Source: JAVBLV01 sp031553195
GTDB lineage: Bacteria; Bacteroidota; Bacteroidia; Bacteroidales; P3
Direction of reading: 5' to 3'
Assembly (NCBI GenBank): GCA_031553195.1
Contig: JAVBLV010000073.1
Coordinates: 1-47,076, forward strand
Length of the DNA stretch: 47,076 bases
Part shown: one piece after another, positions 27,205 through 35,305 of the stretch
Layout: each line of letters begins with the position of its first letter
Numbering within the stretch: position 1 is the stretch's first letter
Notes under the pieces: model-generated
Seen by the model: the letters and a program-made list of their open reading frames with translations, nothing else
Told to the model about the DNA's origin: nothing
Databases searched by the model: none
Position numbers and translations under genes: made by a program

Positions 27205-29534
27205 AACACATATTCGATTGCAGGGGAATATTAATTCTGTTCCTTCTTCTGTATTCCGTTCAGGGTATTTCCCAAGATCAAAACGAATGGATCGAACAGG
27301 GCGACCAGGCTATGCAGGTGGGTTTATACAAAACGGCCTTGCAAAACTATGAAGTGGCGTTAAAATCGGATAGAAATAATGTTAAAATCCTGTATAAATG
27401 CGCCGAAGCTTCCCGCTTGTACAATAATTATTCCGAAGCCATCCGGTGGTATGGAAATATTATTGCCCTCAATGCCGAAAGACAATTTCCCGATCTTTTT
27501 TATCATCTGGGCGAAATGTATAGAAATATTGGAAAATTCGATACCGCTATTATTCTCTTTGATAAATATTTGGATGCTCCCCTTTCTGCCTCGCAAAAAT
27601 TTGCCGATAAAGCAAATTCAAGAATCGCCTCTTGTCAATGGGCTTTACAGAACAATAAAGCAAAAGATTCGATCAAAGTTAAACACCTGAATAACAAAAT
27701 AAATACGAAAAACAGCGAATCAGCGGCTATTCTAATGGGCGATAGCCTGTTATTGTTTACTTCTTTAAGAGGAGATATCGAGTCGGGTTATGATGAGGAA
27801 ATTATTCCCGACTTGCTGGTATCTAATATTTATGAATCGAAAAAACGAGGGAATCGATATAGTATTGCTTCTGTGAATGAATGGGAGTTAAACAGCCGCA
27901 AAAAACATACGGCCAATACTTGTTTCGACAGATTGAATAAACGGATGTACTTTACTTATTGCGAAGAAGATAATTATGCCAATACGCAATGTAATATTTA
28001 TTATTCCGATTTGAAAGAGAACGGCAAATGGACAAACCCCAAAAAATTATGTGAAGAAATCAATATGCCTGGTTATACTGCCACCCAACCGGCCGTTGAA
28101 ATAAAAGACGGAAAAACCATTTTATATTTTGTCTCTGACCGTCCTAATGGAAATGGCGGGCTTGATATTTGGCATTCGGTTATGGAAGAAGGGAAATGCA
28201 GGAAAGCAATTAATCTCGGTTATCCAATCAACACCAAAGGGAACGAAGCGACTCCTTTTTATGATCAACAATCCCAGACCCTTTATTTCAGTTCCGATTA
28301 TCATCACGGATTCGGCGGTTACGACATTTTCTTTTCAAAAGGAAGCATGAACCAATGGTCTATTCCTCAGAACTTGGGAATACCCGTTAATTCCTACGCC
28401 AACGATTTGTATTATAGCGTTAACGAAGATTCTATTTCAGGTTACTTGACATCGAACCGTATCGGTTCTTTTTTTATAGATAACAATACTTGCTGCAACG
28501 ATATTTATGAATGGAATCTTGTAGCGAAAGATACTTTGTCAAAAACCGGGAATGACGTCTCTCCTCAAAAAAAGAAAGAACTTTCTTTTACCGGATATAA
28601 AGTAAGCATCGATAGTTTGCTCCCCATCAAATTATACTTCCATAACGACGAACCTGATCCTAAAACTCAAAAGTTGACAACTGAAAAAACATATCACGAA
28701 TTATTTACTGCATACTGTGAATTGGAAGACCTTTATATCCGAAATTATACGAAGGGGCTAAAAGGATCGTCTCTTACAGAAGCAGAGGATGAAATGAAAA
28801 ATTTCTTTGAAAAAGAATTGAAATACAATTATCAACATTTAGAAAAATTCACTATTTTATTGCTAAATGATTTGAAGCAGGGGAAACACATTCGCTTAAT
28901 TATTAAAGGTTATTCAAGCCCTTTGTATACAGGTGAATACAATAAAAACCTATCTAAAAGAAGAATTTCGTCTTTTATCAACCAACTATTAAAAAGTCAA
29001 AGCGGAAACATTGCCCATTATATCAATAGCGAAGATCCCAACAGCGGTTCATTGGAAATAGTTGAATTAGCGTTGGGAAGTTCTACCGCCGACTCAAGTA
29101 TCAGCCGTAATCCCAACGATAAACGCAACAGCGTTTATGGCATTGAAGCCGCCAAAGAACGCCGGTTGGAAATCCTGGCCTACCAATATCAAGATACTTC
29201 GGCAAATTCAACATATAGCAAAAATACCAGTCAATTGGTTTTTGGAAAAGAAATATTTTCATTGGGTTCTATTCCTAAAAACAGGAATGTACAAGCAGAG
29301 ATTCTTGTATTAAATAATAGCGTCAAACCTCAGGAAATAGAGATTCTGGAAGTTGGTTGCGGCTGTATGAAAGCGCATTTCAAGAAAATAATTCCGCCTA
29401 TGCAAAACGGTTTCATAACCTTGGATATTAATGTGTCTAAAGTAGAACCCGGCATTTATTTAGCGCCTATTACCATTAAATTACGTTCTGAAAGTTTTAC
29501 CCAAACTATTTTTGTGGAATATCAGGTTGAGTAA
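27189..29534 (+). CDS. PorE-like protein: TPR - PD40 - OmpA-like - DUF1573-like
   Basis: 781 residues from ATG 27189 (MPSILKHIFDCRG); the frame extends back to 27099 within the porP/sprF gene, but the signal peptide CRGILILFLLLYSVQGISQ fixes the start. Domains: TPR repeats (about 34-157; QGDQAMQVGLYKTALQNYEVAL, YHLGEMYRNIGKFDTAIILFDKYL), PD40 propeller blades (about 239-387; ILYFVSDRPNGNGGLDIW, LYFSSDYHHGFGGYDIFF), a divergent OmpA-like domain (about 557-667; IKGYSSPLYTGEYNKNLSKRR, where the canonical GHTD is absent), and a C-terminal Ig-like DUF1573-type domain (about 680-777; FSLGSIPKNRNVQAEILVLNNS...CGCMKAHFKKIIPPMQNG). TPR-PD40-OmpA is the PorE plan. The altered motif suggests changed peptidoglycan binding. 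Confidence 0.85.
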   Translation: MPSILKHIFDCRGILILFLLLYSVQGISQDQNEWIEQGDQAMQVGLYKTALQNYEVALKSDRNNVKILYKCAEASRLYNNYSEAIRWYGNIIALNAERQFPDLFYHLGEMYRNIGKFDTAIILFDKYLDAPLSASQKFADKANSRIASCQWALQNNKAKDSIKVKHLNNKINTKNSESAAILMGDSLLLFTSLRGDIESGYDEEIIPDLLVSNIYESKKRGNRYSIASVNEWELNSRKKHTANTCFDRLNKRMYFTYCEEDNYANTQCNIYYSDLKENGKWTNPKKLCEEINMPGYTATQPAVEIKDGKTILYFVSDRPNGNGGLDIWHSVMEEGKCRKAINLGYPINTKGNEATPFYDQQSQTLYFSSDYHHGFGGYDIFFSKGSMNQWSIPQNLGIPVNSYANDLYYSVNEDSISGYLTSNRIGSFFIDNNTCCNDIYEWNLVAKDTLSKTGNDVSPQKKKELSFTGYKVSIDSLLPIKLYFHNDEPDPKTQKLTTEKTYHELFTAYCELEDLYIRNYTKGLKGSSLTEAEDEMKNFFEKELKYNYQHLEKFTILLLNDLKQGKHIRLIIKGYSSPLYTGEYNKNLSKRRISSFINQLLKSQSGNIAHYINSEDPNSGSLEIVELALGSSTADSSISRNPNDKRNSVYGIEAAKERRLEILAYQYQDTSANSTYSKNTSQLVFGKEIFSLGSIPKNRNVQAEILVLNNSVKPQEIEILEVGCGCMKAHFKKIIPPMQNGFITLDINVSKVEPGIYLAPITIKLRSESFTQTIFVEYQVE

Positions 29535-29672
29535 GGATCTTTTCATAAATTCTCAGTTACTAAACTGCATTTTACTTAAAAAAACTATATGCGATTCTAT
29601 TCATAAACCGTCTCAATAATTTATTCGCGAAAGATTTGAAAAAGAAACTCGACCGATAGACTTTTGAACAAA

Positions 29673-29704
29673 ATAAACGAATTCGACAATAAAACGTAAA
29701 TTTG
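29673..29704 (+). promoter_or_regulatory. Promoter of sufB
   Basis: TTTG (29673-29676), 20 nt, then TAAATTTG (29697-29704): an exact match to the Bacteroidetes -33/-7 consensus. The -7 box ends 22 nt before ATG 29727. Confidence 0.75.
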
Positions 29705-29726
29705 TAAAGTCAAAGATGAATATAAT

Positions 29727-31172
29727 ATGGCAGACAACAAAAAAATTATACAAGACGCGGCAAACAGCGATTATAAGTGGGGATTTACAACTAATATTGA
29801 AATGGAAACCGCCGTTAAGGGTTTGAGTGAAGACGTCATCCGCTTCATTTCCGCTAAAAAACAAGAACCGGGGTGGCTATTGGAATTCCGGTTAAAAGCG
29901 TATAAAAAATGGTTGACGATGGAAGAACCTAAATGGGCGCATCTCGAATATCCGTCTATTGATTACCAGAATATTATTTATTATGCCGCTCCTAAAAAGA
30001 AAAAAGAAGCTTCAGCAACAAATGAAATTGATCCTGAATTAATTGATACTTTCAATAAATTAGGAATCTCCTTAGAGGAACAAAAATCGTTATCCAATGT
30101 GGCTGTAGACGCCGTTATTGATAGCGTGTCGGTTAAAACGACTTTTTCCGATAAATTAGCAAAAGAGGGCATCATTTTTTGTTCGTTCAGCGAAGCCGTT
30201 CATAAACACCCCGAACTGATAAAACAGTATTTAGGCAGCGTGGTTCCCATCTCCGACAATTATTTTGCCGCGCTTAATTCGGCCGTATTTAGCGATGGTT
30301 CTTTTTGTTATATTCCCAAAGGCGTACATTGTCCTATTGAATTATCGACTTATTTCAGAATAAACGCCGAAAATACCGGACAATTTGAACGTACGTTGAT
30401 CATTGCAGACGAAAGTTCGTATGTCAGTTATATGGAAGGTTGCACAGCTCCTCAAAGAGATGAAAATCAACTACACGCCGCCATTGTAGAAATCATTGCC
30501 TTAAAAGATGCCGAAGTCAAATATTCCACCGTACAAAACTGGTATCCGGGAAATAAGAAGGGAGAAGGCGGTATTTATAATTTTGTTACCAAACGAGGTA
30601 TTTGCAAAGGAAGCAATTCGAAAATTTCTTGGACGCAAGTTGAAACAGGGTCGGCTATCACATGGAAATATCCAAGCTGTATTCTGCTGGGAGACAATTC
30701 GGTGGGAGAGTTTTATTCGGTGGCTGTTACCAACAATCAACAGCAAGCCGACACCGGAACCAAAATGATTCATTTGGGTAAAAACACCAAAAGCACAATT
30801 ATTTCCAAAGGCATATCAGGAGGCTTTAGCCAAAATAGCTATAGAGGCTTAGTAAAAATATCGCCAAACGCGGAGAATGCAAGAAACTATTCTCAATGCG
30901 ATTCTCTTTTGCTGGGGGATTCTTGCGGCGCTCATACTTGGCCTTATATCAAAACTGAAAATCAAACAGCCATTGTAGAACACGAAGCGACCACCTCTAA
31001 GATATCGGAAGACCAGCTTTTTTACTGCCAACAGCGAGGCATTTCTACCGAAAGCGCTATTGGGTTGATTGTAAATGGCTATGCTAAAGACGTTTTGAAT
31101 AAACTTCCTATGGAATTTGCCATGGAAGCTCAAAAACTACTCAGTATCAGTTTGGAGGGAAGCGTTGGATAA
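29727..31172 (+). CDS. sufB: Fe-S cluster assembly protein SufB
   Basis: 481 residues, full length. SufB is the scaffold subunit of the SufBCD complex that builds Fe-S clusters in the cytoplasm. Recognisable pieces include SDGSFCYIPKGVHCPIELSTYFRINAENTGQFERTLIIADE, SYVSYMEGCTAPQRDENQLHAAIVEI, VQNWYPGNKKGEGGIYNFVTKRG, KMIHLGKNTKSTIISKGISGG and the terminal EGSVG. In Bacteroidetes sufB normally leads sufBCDS, yet no sufC, sufD or sufS follows; 550 bases of apparently non-coding sequence and then opposite-strand genes do. The intact frame and consensus promoter argue that it is functional. Confidence 0.97.
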   Translation: MADNKKIIQDAANSDYKWGFTTNIEMETAVKGLSEDVIRFISAKKQEPGWLLEFRLKAYKKWLTMEEPKWAHLEYPSIDYQNIIYYAAPKKKKEASATNEIDPELIDTFNKLGISLEEQKSLSNVAVDAVIDSVSVKTTFSDKLAKEGIIFCSFSEAVHKHPELIKQYLGSVVPISDNYFAALNSAVFSDGSFCYIPKGVHCPIELSTYFRINAENTGQFERTLIIADESSYVSYMEGCTAPQRDENQLHAAIVEIIALKDAEVKYSTVQNWYPGNKKGEGGIYNFVTKRGICKGSNSKISWTQVETGSAITWKYPSCILLGDNSVGEFYSVAVTNNQQQADTGTKMIHLGKNTKSTIISKGISGGFSQNSYRGLVKISPNAENARNYSQCDSLLLGDSCGAHTWPYIKTENQTAIVEHEATTSKISEDQLFYCQQRGISTESAIGLIVNGYAKDVLNKLPMEFAMEAQKLLSISLEGSVG

Positions 31173-31725
31173 CAATTTATTTTTTCAGATTATTCTTATC
31201 CACAATTTTCAAATTTTTTTCAATAGACTTCTTCAAGAAATAGGAATATTTTTTAGACAGATAATTCAATATATTACAATCCAACGATTTGAATGTTAAT
31301 GTTTCATTTTTAATTAGTTTCAACGGAATAAAAGAAATAAATGGAAAGAATTTTCTTATCATAGAATGGAAACCTCAAGCAGGGAATATTTGCATGACGA
31401 CGTTGTTTTTATTAACAGATATCAACGGCCATTTGATTGCCTTGGAATTCATATGCCAAGCTAAAAATTGCATACATTTCATTGATAGAATAAAGGAAAG
31501 CTCAATAAAAAATAACTGCCGGTAACAAGGGTTGATGATTGCCAAATCCGGTTGTATGGCAATCGCTATCGCAACGTAATTGGCATGTTTCCAAACGCCC
31601 CATTAATTTGAAACATAGACAAATTGAATACGATAAATAAAAAAACTATTTACAACACAGCTCTGGCAACTTTTTAAAAAATTACCAGGCCTGATATTTT
31701 TCGCCTTCCGCAGAGAAAAATTCTT
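31173..31725. other. Intergenic region where sufC would be expected
   Basis: I searched all frames for sufC features (Walker A, ABC signature) and found none. A 78-codon frame (31289-31525) has only a TTG start and no recognisable features. The right end (31682-31725) can encode DLPVKEFFSAEGEKYQAW on the minus strand in a frame shifted from the VOC gene next to it. Confidence 0.6.
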
Positions 31726-32127
31726 TTACCGGCAAATCAAATGCCAAATAACGCCGAATTTATCTTGTATTGTTCCGAACAAAGGGCTGTAAAATGTCGG
31801 GGCTAATTCCATGTGGATTTTCCCGCCTGTTTTTAATTTGTCGAACGCTTTGCGCAATTCTTCCTGCGAAGAAAACGGAACGGAAAGCGAAACCATATCG
31901 CCGACCGTAATGCCTTGTATGGTGTCGCCAATCCATACTTCAGAATTATTGATAGTCATTTCGGCGTGCATGACATAATTTTCCGTTTCTTTCGGGAAAT
32001 GGGACTTCATTTCGGCAGGCATATCTCTAAAATAAGCTACCTTTTTGTTTTTTATTTCAAAAATGGTTTCGTACAGGGCAATGGCTTCGCCGGCTTGTCC
32101 TGCAAAATTAAGGAATGGAATAATCAT
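31726..32127 (-). CDS. VOC-superfamily (PhnB-like/glyoxalase-fold) protein
   Basis: 133 residues. A single VOC/PhnB-like beta-alpha-beta-beta-beta fold: N-terminal IPFLNFAGQAGEAIALYETIFE, the central MHAEMTINNSEVWIGDT, and the closing FYSPLFGTIQDKFGVIWHLIC. PhnB-like members are annotated as '3-demethylubiquinone-9 3-methyltransferase' but mostly lack a proven reaction. It starts 13 bases after the SRPBCC gene and is probably its operon partner. Just past its stop (CR*), the +2 frame continues for 18 codons to a stop at 31682-31684, which may be a remnant or a frameshifted tail. Confidence 0.85.
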   Translation of the reverse strand: MIIPFLNFAGQAGEAIALYETIFEIKNKKVAYFRDMPAEMKSHFPKETENYVMHAEMTINNSEVWIGDTIQGITVGDMVSLSVPFSSQEELRKAFDKLKTGGKIHMELAPTFYSPLFGTIQDKFGVIWHLICR

Positions 32128-32140
32128 AATTTATTTTGTT

Positions 32141-32602
32141 TTAATGTTGTACAACCATAAAATCGAAAGCGCCTTCGCGTAAGTGAATACCATATTCCAA
32201 CCAAGCTTTCAGGCAAGCAAGAAAATTCGCCCAACCTTCGGTATTGCCTACCAGCCAGGCAATTCCCGCTTCGTTGTTTTCCATGCCTTTCTCGATAATG
32301 CGAACCACTGTCGAATCGTTATTTTGAGGCGTTAATGTTATTTCAACAGATAGTTCCATACCTTGTGCAGAGTCCCAATAAAAAGAAATATATTTATCTT
32401 TTTCGATTTTTCCGACGCGAACCGGCGCATCGCCGTCAAACTCAGGAAAGTTCCAAACAAGGGTTTTCCCTTCTTCCATGCGTCCCGTGCTTTTGGAAAT
32501 GAAATAATTTTTCATTTCTTCGGGGTTGACAATGGCTTCAAAAACTTCCTGCACAGGCTTTCTTATTTGAAGCGCAGCCTTAACTTCTAATTGTTTTGTC
32601 AT
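32141..32602 (-). CDS. SRPBCC / AHSA1-like domain protein
   Basis: 153 residues. START/SRPBCC fold of the AHSA1 (Aha1 C-terminal) type: VKAALQIRKPVQEVFEAIVNPEEMKNYFISKSTGRMEEGKTLVWNFPEF, then VRVGKIEKDKYISFYW and a C-terminal helix WANFLACLKAWLEYGIHLREG. Such proteins bind hydrophobic ligands in a deep pocket; the substrate is unknown. In many bacteria they cluster with VOC and DUF1905 proteins, as here. The region upstream is occupied by a MITE-like element that separates it from the VOC genes at 33122-34539. Confidence 0.9.
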   Translation of the reverse strand: MTKQLEVKAALQIRKPVQEVFEAIVNPEEMKNYFISKSTGRMEEGKTLVWNFPEFDGDAPVRVGKIEKDKYISFYWDSAQGMELSVEITLTPQNNDSTVVRIIEKGMENNEAGIAWLVGNTEGWANFLACLKAWLEYGIHLREGAFDFMVVQH

Positions 32603-32839
32603 GTTATTTTATTTATTGAAAAAATCATTTGAGTCCTGGGTGGCGAATCTCACTAATTTAGAAAACCGCAAAATAGCGCAAAGGATGTTCGAGAAACACA
32701 CAACGAAATAACTTTGAGCGCCTTCGTGAAAAATACTTAGCGAGCCTTTGTCGTAAAATGAACTATTCAAGCACTTAAAGGGACGTTTTGATTATTTTAT
32801 ATGTAAATGGGAGTATTAAAAGTAAAGCATATTAATCGA

Positions 32840-32894
32840 AAAAGGCGCAAAGATATGAAAATAAACATCTTGACTTTTTATCTTTGCGCCTTTT
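32840..32894. repeat. Hairpin with perfect 16-bp arms
   Basis: Left arm aaaaggcgcaaagata (32840-32855) and right arm tatctttgcgcctttt (32879-32894) are exact reverse complements, with a 23-nt loop. The right arm ends in TTTT, so it could act as a terminator for the minus-strand VOC gene at 33122, but it more likely belongs to a dispersed repeat family, since related gcgcaaag strings lie just upstream. Confidence 0.8.
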
Positions 32895-32943
32895 CGGGGT
32901 TTATGCATTTGAATTGGATTTTGAAATAAGTTCAAACCTAAAA

Positions 32944-33100
32944 AGCTGTCTAAAAATTTTTCTATGAAGTATTTTAATCCTAAAAACGCTCTTTTTTGCC
33001 AGAATTTTTACTAAATAGCGCTAACTATTCTTGAAAAATTCCGTCTTCAAACTTTCTGTTTTTATCTCTCAAAATCTTTTCTTAAAAAATCTAGACAGCT
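32944..33100. mobile_element. MITE-like imperfect palindrome
   Basis: The ends agctgtcta (32944-32952) and tagacagct (33092-33100) are perfect inverted repeats. The whole 157 bases folds on itself around TAGCGCTA with many matched blocks (for example gaattttt against aaaaattc near the centre; taaaaac on both arms). It has no coding capacity. 'agctgtcta' resembles terminal repeats of Bacteroidetes insertion sequences, so it is probably a non-autonomous derivative; the family is not determined. Confidence 0.65.
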
Positions 33101-33121
33101 TCTAAAATACATGGGATTTTA

Positions 33122-33550
33122 TTATTTTAATGCATAATCTACCATCCAGCAAATGCCGAATTTATCGATCAACATGCCGAATAAAGATCCCCAAAACGTT
33201 TTTTCCAGCGGCATGGTAACAGTTCCGTCTGCCGAAAGCGCCTTGAAGATTTTGTGAGCTTCTTCTTCATTTTCAGGGGTTATACAAATTGAGAAATTGT
33301 TGCCCGCTACAAACTTTTGCCCCATCATGGCTTCTGATACATCGCTGCCATAAAGTGCAGTCTCTTTGCTGATAGGCAGTCCCACATGCATAATCTTGTC
33401 TTTTTCCGAATCGGGAATAGGACGGTCGGGCGAAGGCATATCTTTGAAACGTCCCATATAATTAAATTCGCCGCCAAATACCGATTTATAAAAATTGAAT
33501 GCGGCTTCGCAATTGCCGTTAAACGACAAATAAACATTTACTGTTGCCAT
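33122..33550 (-). CDS. VOC-superfamily (PhnB-like) protein
   Basis: 142 residues. Glyoxalase/VOC fold: VNVYLSFNGNCEAAFNFYKSVFGGEFNYMGRFKDMP at the start, KIMHVGLPISKETALYGSDVSEAM in the middle and FWGSLFGMLIDKFGICWMVDYALK at the end, the closing pattern of PhnB-type proteins. Reaction and substrate are unknown. It lies 86 bases after the two-domain VOC gene on the same strand, probably in the same transcript. Confidence 0.9.
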   Translation of the reverse strand: MATVNVYLSFNGNCEAAFNFYKSVFGGEFNYMGRFKDMPSPDRPIPDSEKDKIMHVGLPISKETALYGSDVSEAMMGQKFVAGNNFSICITPENEEEAHKIFKALSADGTVTMPLEKTFWGSLFGMLIDKFGICWMVDYALK

Positions 33551-33636
33551 AAAATTTATTTTTTAAAGTGATTAATATTTTGCCACAAAACGCGAAGGAT
33601 CTATTTTCTTGCAATCCAAGGCGTCTTAATAGCCGG

Positions 33637-34539
33637 TTAATTGTTTTCAAACGCTTTTTGCAAAACGCTTATCTCTAATTTTGTCATTTTCATTAATGCT
33701 TCCGACACCCGTTTTGCTTTTTCAGGATTTTTGTCGGTCATCATTTTTTCAAGGTTTCCGGGCACAATTTGCCACGAAATGCCGAATTTGTCTTTTAGCC
33801 AACCGCATCGGTTTTTTTCGCCGCCTGCCGAAAGCGCGTCCCAATACCGATCAATTTCATCCTGCGTTTGGCAATAAACATAGAACGAAACGGCTTCGGT
33901 AAAAGTAAACGGATGTTCCCAAGCGCTATCCGACGCCATAAATGGTTGCCCGTTCAGAGAAAACGATGCATGCTGTACGCTGCCTTCGATTTCTTTTTCG
34001 ACTTTTCCATAACGGACAATTGAGTCAAGACTCGATGTTTCGAATATTGAACGGTAGAAATCAATGGCTTCTTCAGCGCGTCCGCACTGTTTGCCAACAA
34101 ATAAGAAGAATGGGGTAATATATTGCGGTATGCCGCACACGCCCAATTGCCACGAAAGTCCATATTGATCCTGCAACCAACCGAATTTTTCAAAGAAAGG
34201 CGGTAAAGCATCCGGTTCCATTAATATGCTGCCTTTTTCAGAAAGCTTTTCCCAAAGCCTGTCAAATTCTTTTATATTTTCACAACCTACAAAAAAAGAA
34301 ATTGCAGGAGTAAATTTGAAATAGGGGCCGCCATTCAATGCTACAAAATCCTGTCCGGAAAGCCGGAATTTGATTGTCATTACACTACCGGAAGGCATCA
34401 TGCCGCCTTCAGGATAATGCGCCGTATTTTCTATTTCTCCGTTATGAAAAACAGAAGTATAAAACTTTACAGCTTCTTCGGCTTGATGGTCAAACCATAA
34501 ACAAGGGACGATATTATTCTTTTTCATATTCATATTCAT
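33637..34539 (-). CDS. Two-domain VOC (PhnB-like) protein
   Basis: 300 residues holding two consecutive PhnB-like VOC domains: residues about 6-135 (VPCLWFDHQAEEAVKFYTSVFHNGEIENTAHYPEGGMMPSGSVMTIKFRLSGQDFVALNGGPYFKFTPAISFFV) and about 137-265 (ITPFFLFVGKQCGRAEEAIDFYRSIF...HPFTFTEAVSFYVYCQTQDEIDRYWDAL...CGWLKDKFGISWQIVP). A helical tail (PEKAKRVSEALMKMTKLEISVLQKAFE) ends it. The start at 34539 is chosen because its ATG overlaps the stop of the upstream DUF1905 gene (ATGA), a translational-coupling arrangement; MNM and MKK starts just inside are possible. Confidence 0.9.
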   Translation of the reverse strand: MNMNMKKNNIVPCLWFDHQAEEAVKFYTSVFHNGEIENTAHYPEGGMMPSGSVMTIKFRLSGQDFVALNGGPYFKFTPAISFFVGCENIKEFDRLWEKLSEKGSILMEPDALPPFFEKFGWLQDQYGLSWQLGVCGIPQYITPFFLFVGKQCGRAEEAIDFYRSIFETSSLDSIVRYGKVEKEIEGSVQHASFSLNGQPFMASDSAWEHPFTFTEAVSFYVYCQTQDEIDRYWDALSAGGEKNRCGWLKDKFGISWQIVPGNLEKMMTDKNPEKAKRVSEALMKMTKLEISVLQKAFENN

Positions 34540-34802
34540 ATTCTTTCTTCAATTGTTACATGAACAATGTCGCCGGGTTGTTTCCCAATTTGCCGGCGTA
34601 TTTCTTTACGTATGCCTAAAATATGACAGGGCGTTCCCATACGTACTAAACTTCCCTGATAAGAAAATCCGTCAAACGTAGCATTGACAGGGACGCGGCC
34701 TTTTCCGAAGGTCGCTTTTACATCGAAAGGAATTTCAACATAAGCGCCGTCAATATCCGGTACTTTCTTGATTTCAGCGTCAAATTCGAATTTTTTATTC
34801 AT
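34536..34802 (-). CDS. DUF1905-domain protein
   Basis: 88 residues making one DUF1905 beta-barrel domain: FEFDAEIKKVPDIDGAYVEIPFDVKATFGKGRVPVNATFDGFSYQGSLVRMGTPCHILGIRKEIRRQIGKQPGDIVHVTIEE. The family has no known activity and often precedes or is fused to YdeI/OmdA-like domains. Here it leads a minus-strand operon, with its stop overlapping the next start by four bases. A -7 box lies 23 bases upstream. Confidence 0.92.
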   Translation of the reverse strand: MNKKFEFDAEIKKVPDIDGAYVEIPFDVKATFGKGRVPVNATFDGFSYQGSLVRMGTPCHILGIRKEIRRQIGKQPGDIVHVTIEERI

Positions 34803-34824
34803 AAGCTGATTTTATGAAGTTGTG

Positions 34825-34832
34825 CAAAGATA
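34825..34832 (-). promoter_or_regulatory. -7 promoter box of the DUF1905-VOC operon
   Basis: TATCTTTG on the minus strand, a full TAnnTTTG match, 22 nt before ATG 34802. No clear -33 TTTG. Confidence 0.5.
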
Positions 34833-35238
34833 TAAATTAATCTTATCCTATTGCTAAATATCTTTTTGCAAATAAACAAAGGTTTTGTGAGTTTGTTCAG
34901 AGAGGAGTATTTATCGGCGGCTTTACTGGAATAAGCATGTTGGTTGAGGTGAAAGTACATTGGATTCCTTAACGTTAGAATAGGGCGCTTAAGCGTATCT
35001 ATCAATACTTTAAATTAAAGTACTAAGCTATCTTTTTTGATGTTGATCCGGTTTATTTGATGTTTTTAAAAATTACTTCTACTTTATCTCTATGTTAGTT
35101 TCATTATAAATCATTTTTTGTTGTTAAAAAATTGTAATTTGGAATGATGGAGAGATATTTTGTGTTTTCAATATACTTTATATACAGGTATTTATGTTTT
35201 ATTTGCATTTTAAGGTTAGAGAATCTTGTTAAATATGA

Positions 35239-35279
35239 TACTTTGTATAACATAGTACTGAAATAAATTTATATCTTTG
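35239..35279 (+). promoter_or_regulatory. padR-pspC promoter with possible PadR operator
   Basis: TATCTTTG (35272-35279) is a -7 box 26 nt before ATG 35306. Upstream, TACT (35239-35242) and AGTA (35254-35257) form a dyad spaced 11 nt apart. PadR-family regulators usually bind such dyads in their own promoters, so autoregulation is plausible. Confidence 0.4.
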
Positions 35280-35305
35280 CGTCATAATGTAGCGATATAA
35301 ATTTT

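Larger units (their letters stand above)
32603..33121. other. Repeat-filled gap inside the VOC/SRPBCC cluster
   Basis: No gene. The gap contains a degenerate stretch of 'gcgcaaag'-type repeats (about 32667-32752), a long hairpin (32840-32894) and a MITE-like imperfect palindrome (32944-33100). Confidence 0.8.
34803..35305. other. Divergent intergenic region with promoter boxes and a palindrome
   Basis: 500 bases without a gene. It has -7 boxes for both flanking units (34825-34832 minus; 35272-35279 plus), a perfect 17-bp palindrome tactttaa-a-ttaaagta (35006-35022) and a TACT...AGTA dyad (35239-35257) just before padR. Confidence 0.6.

Noticed and set aside
31289..31525. 78-codon frame after sufB, considered as a decayed sufC
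   Set aside because: No ABC-ATPase motif in any frame and only a TTG start.
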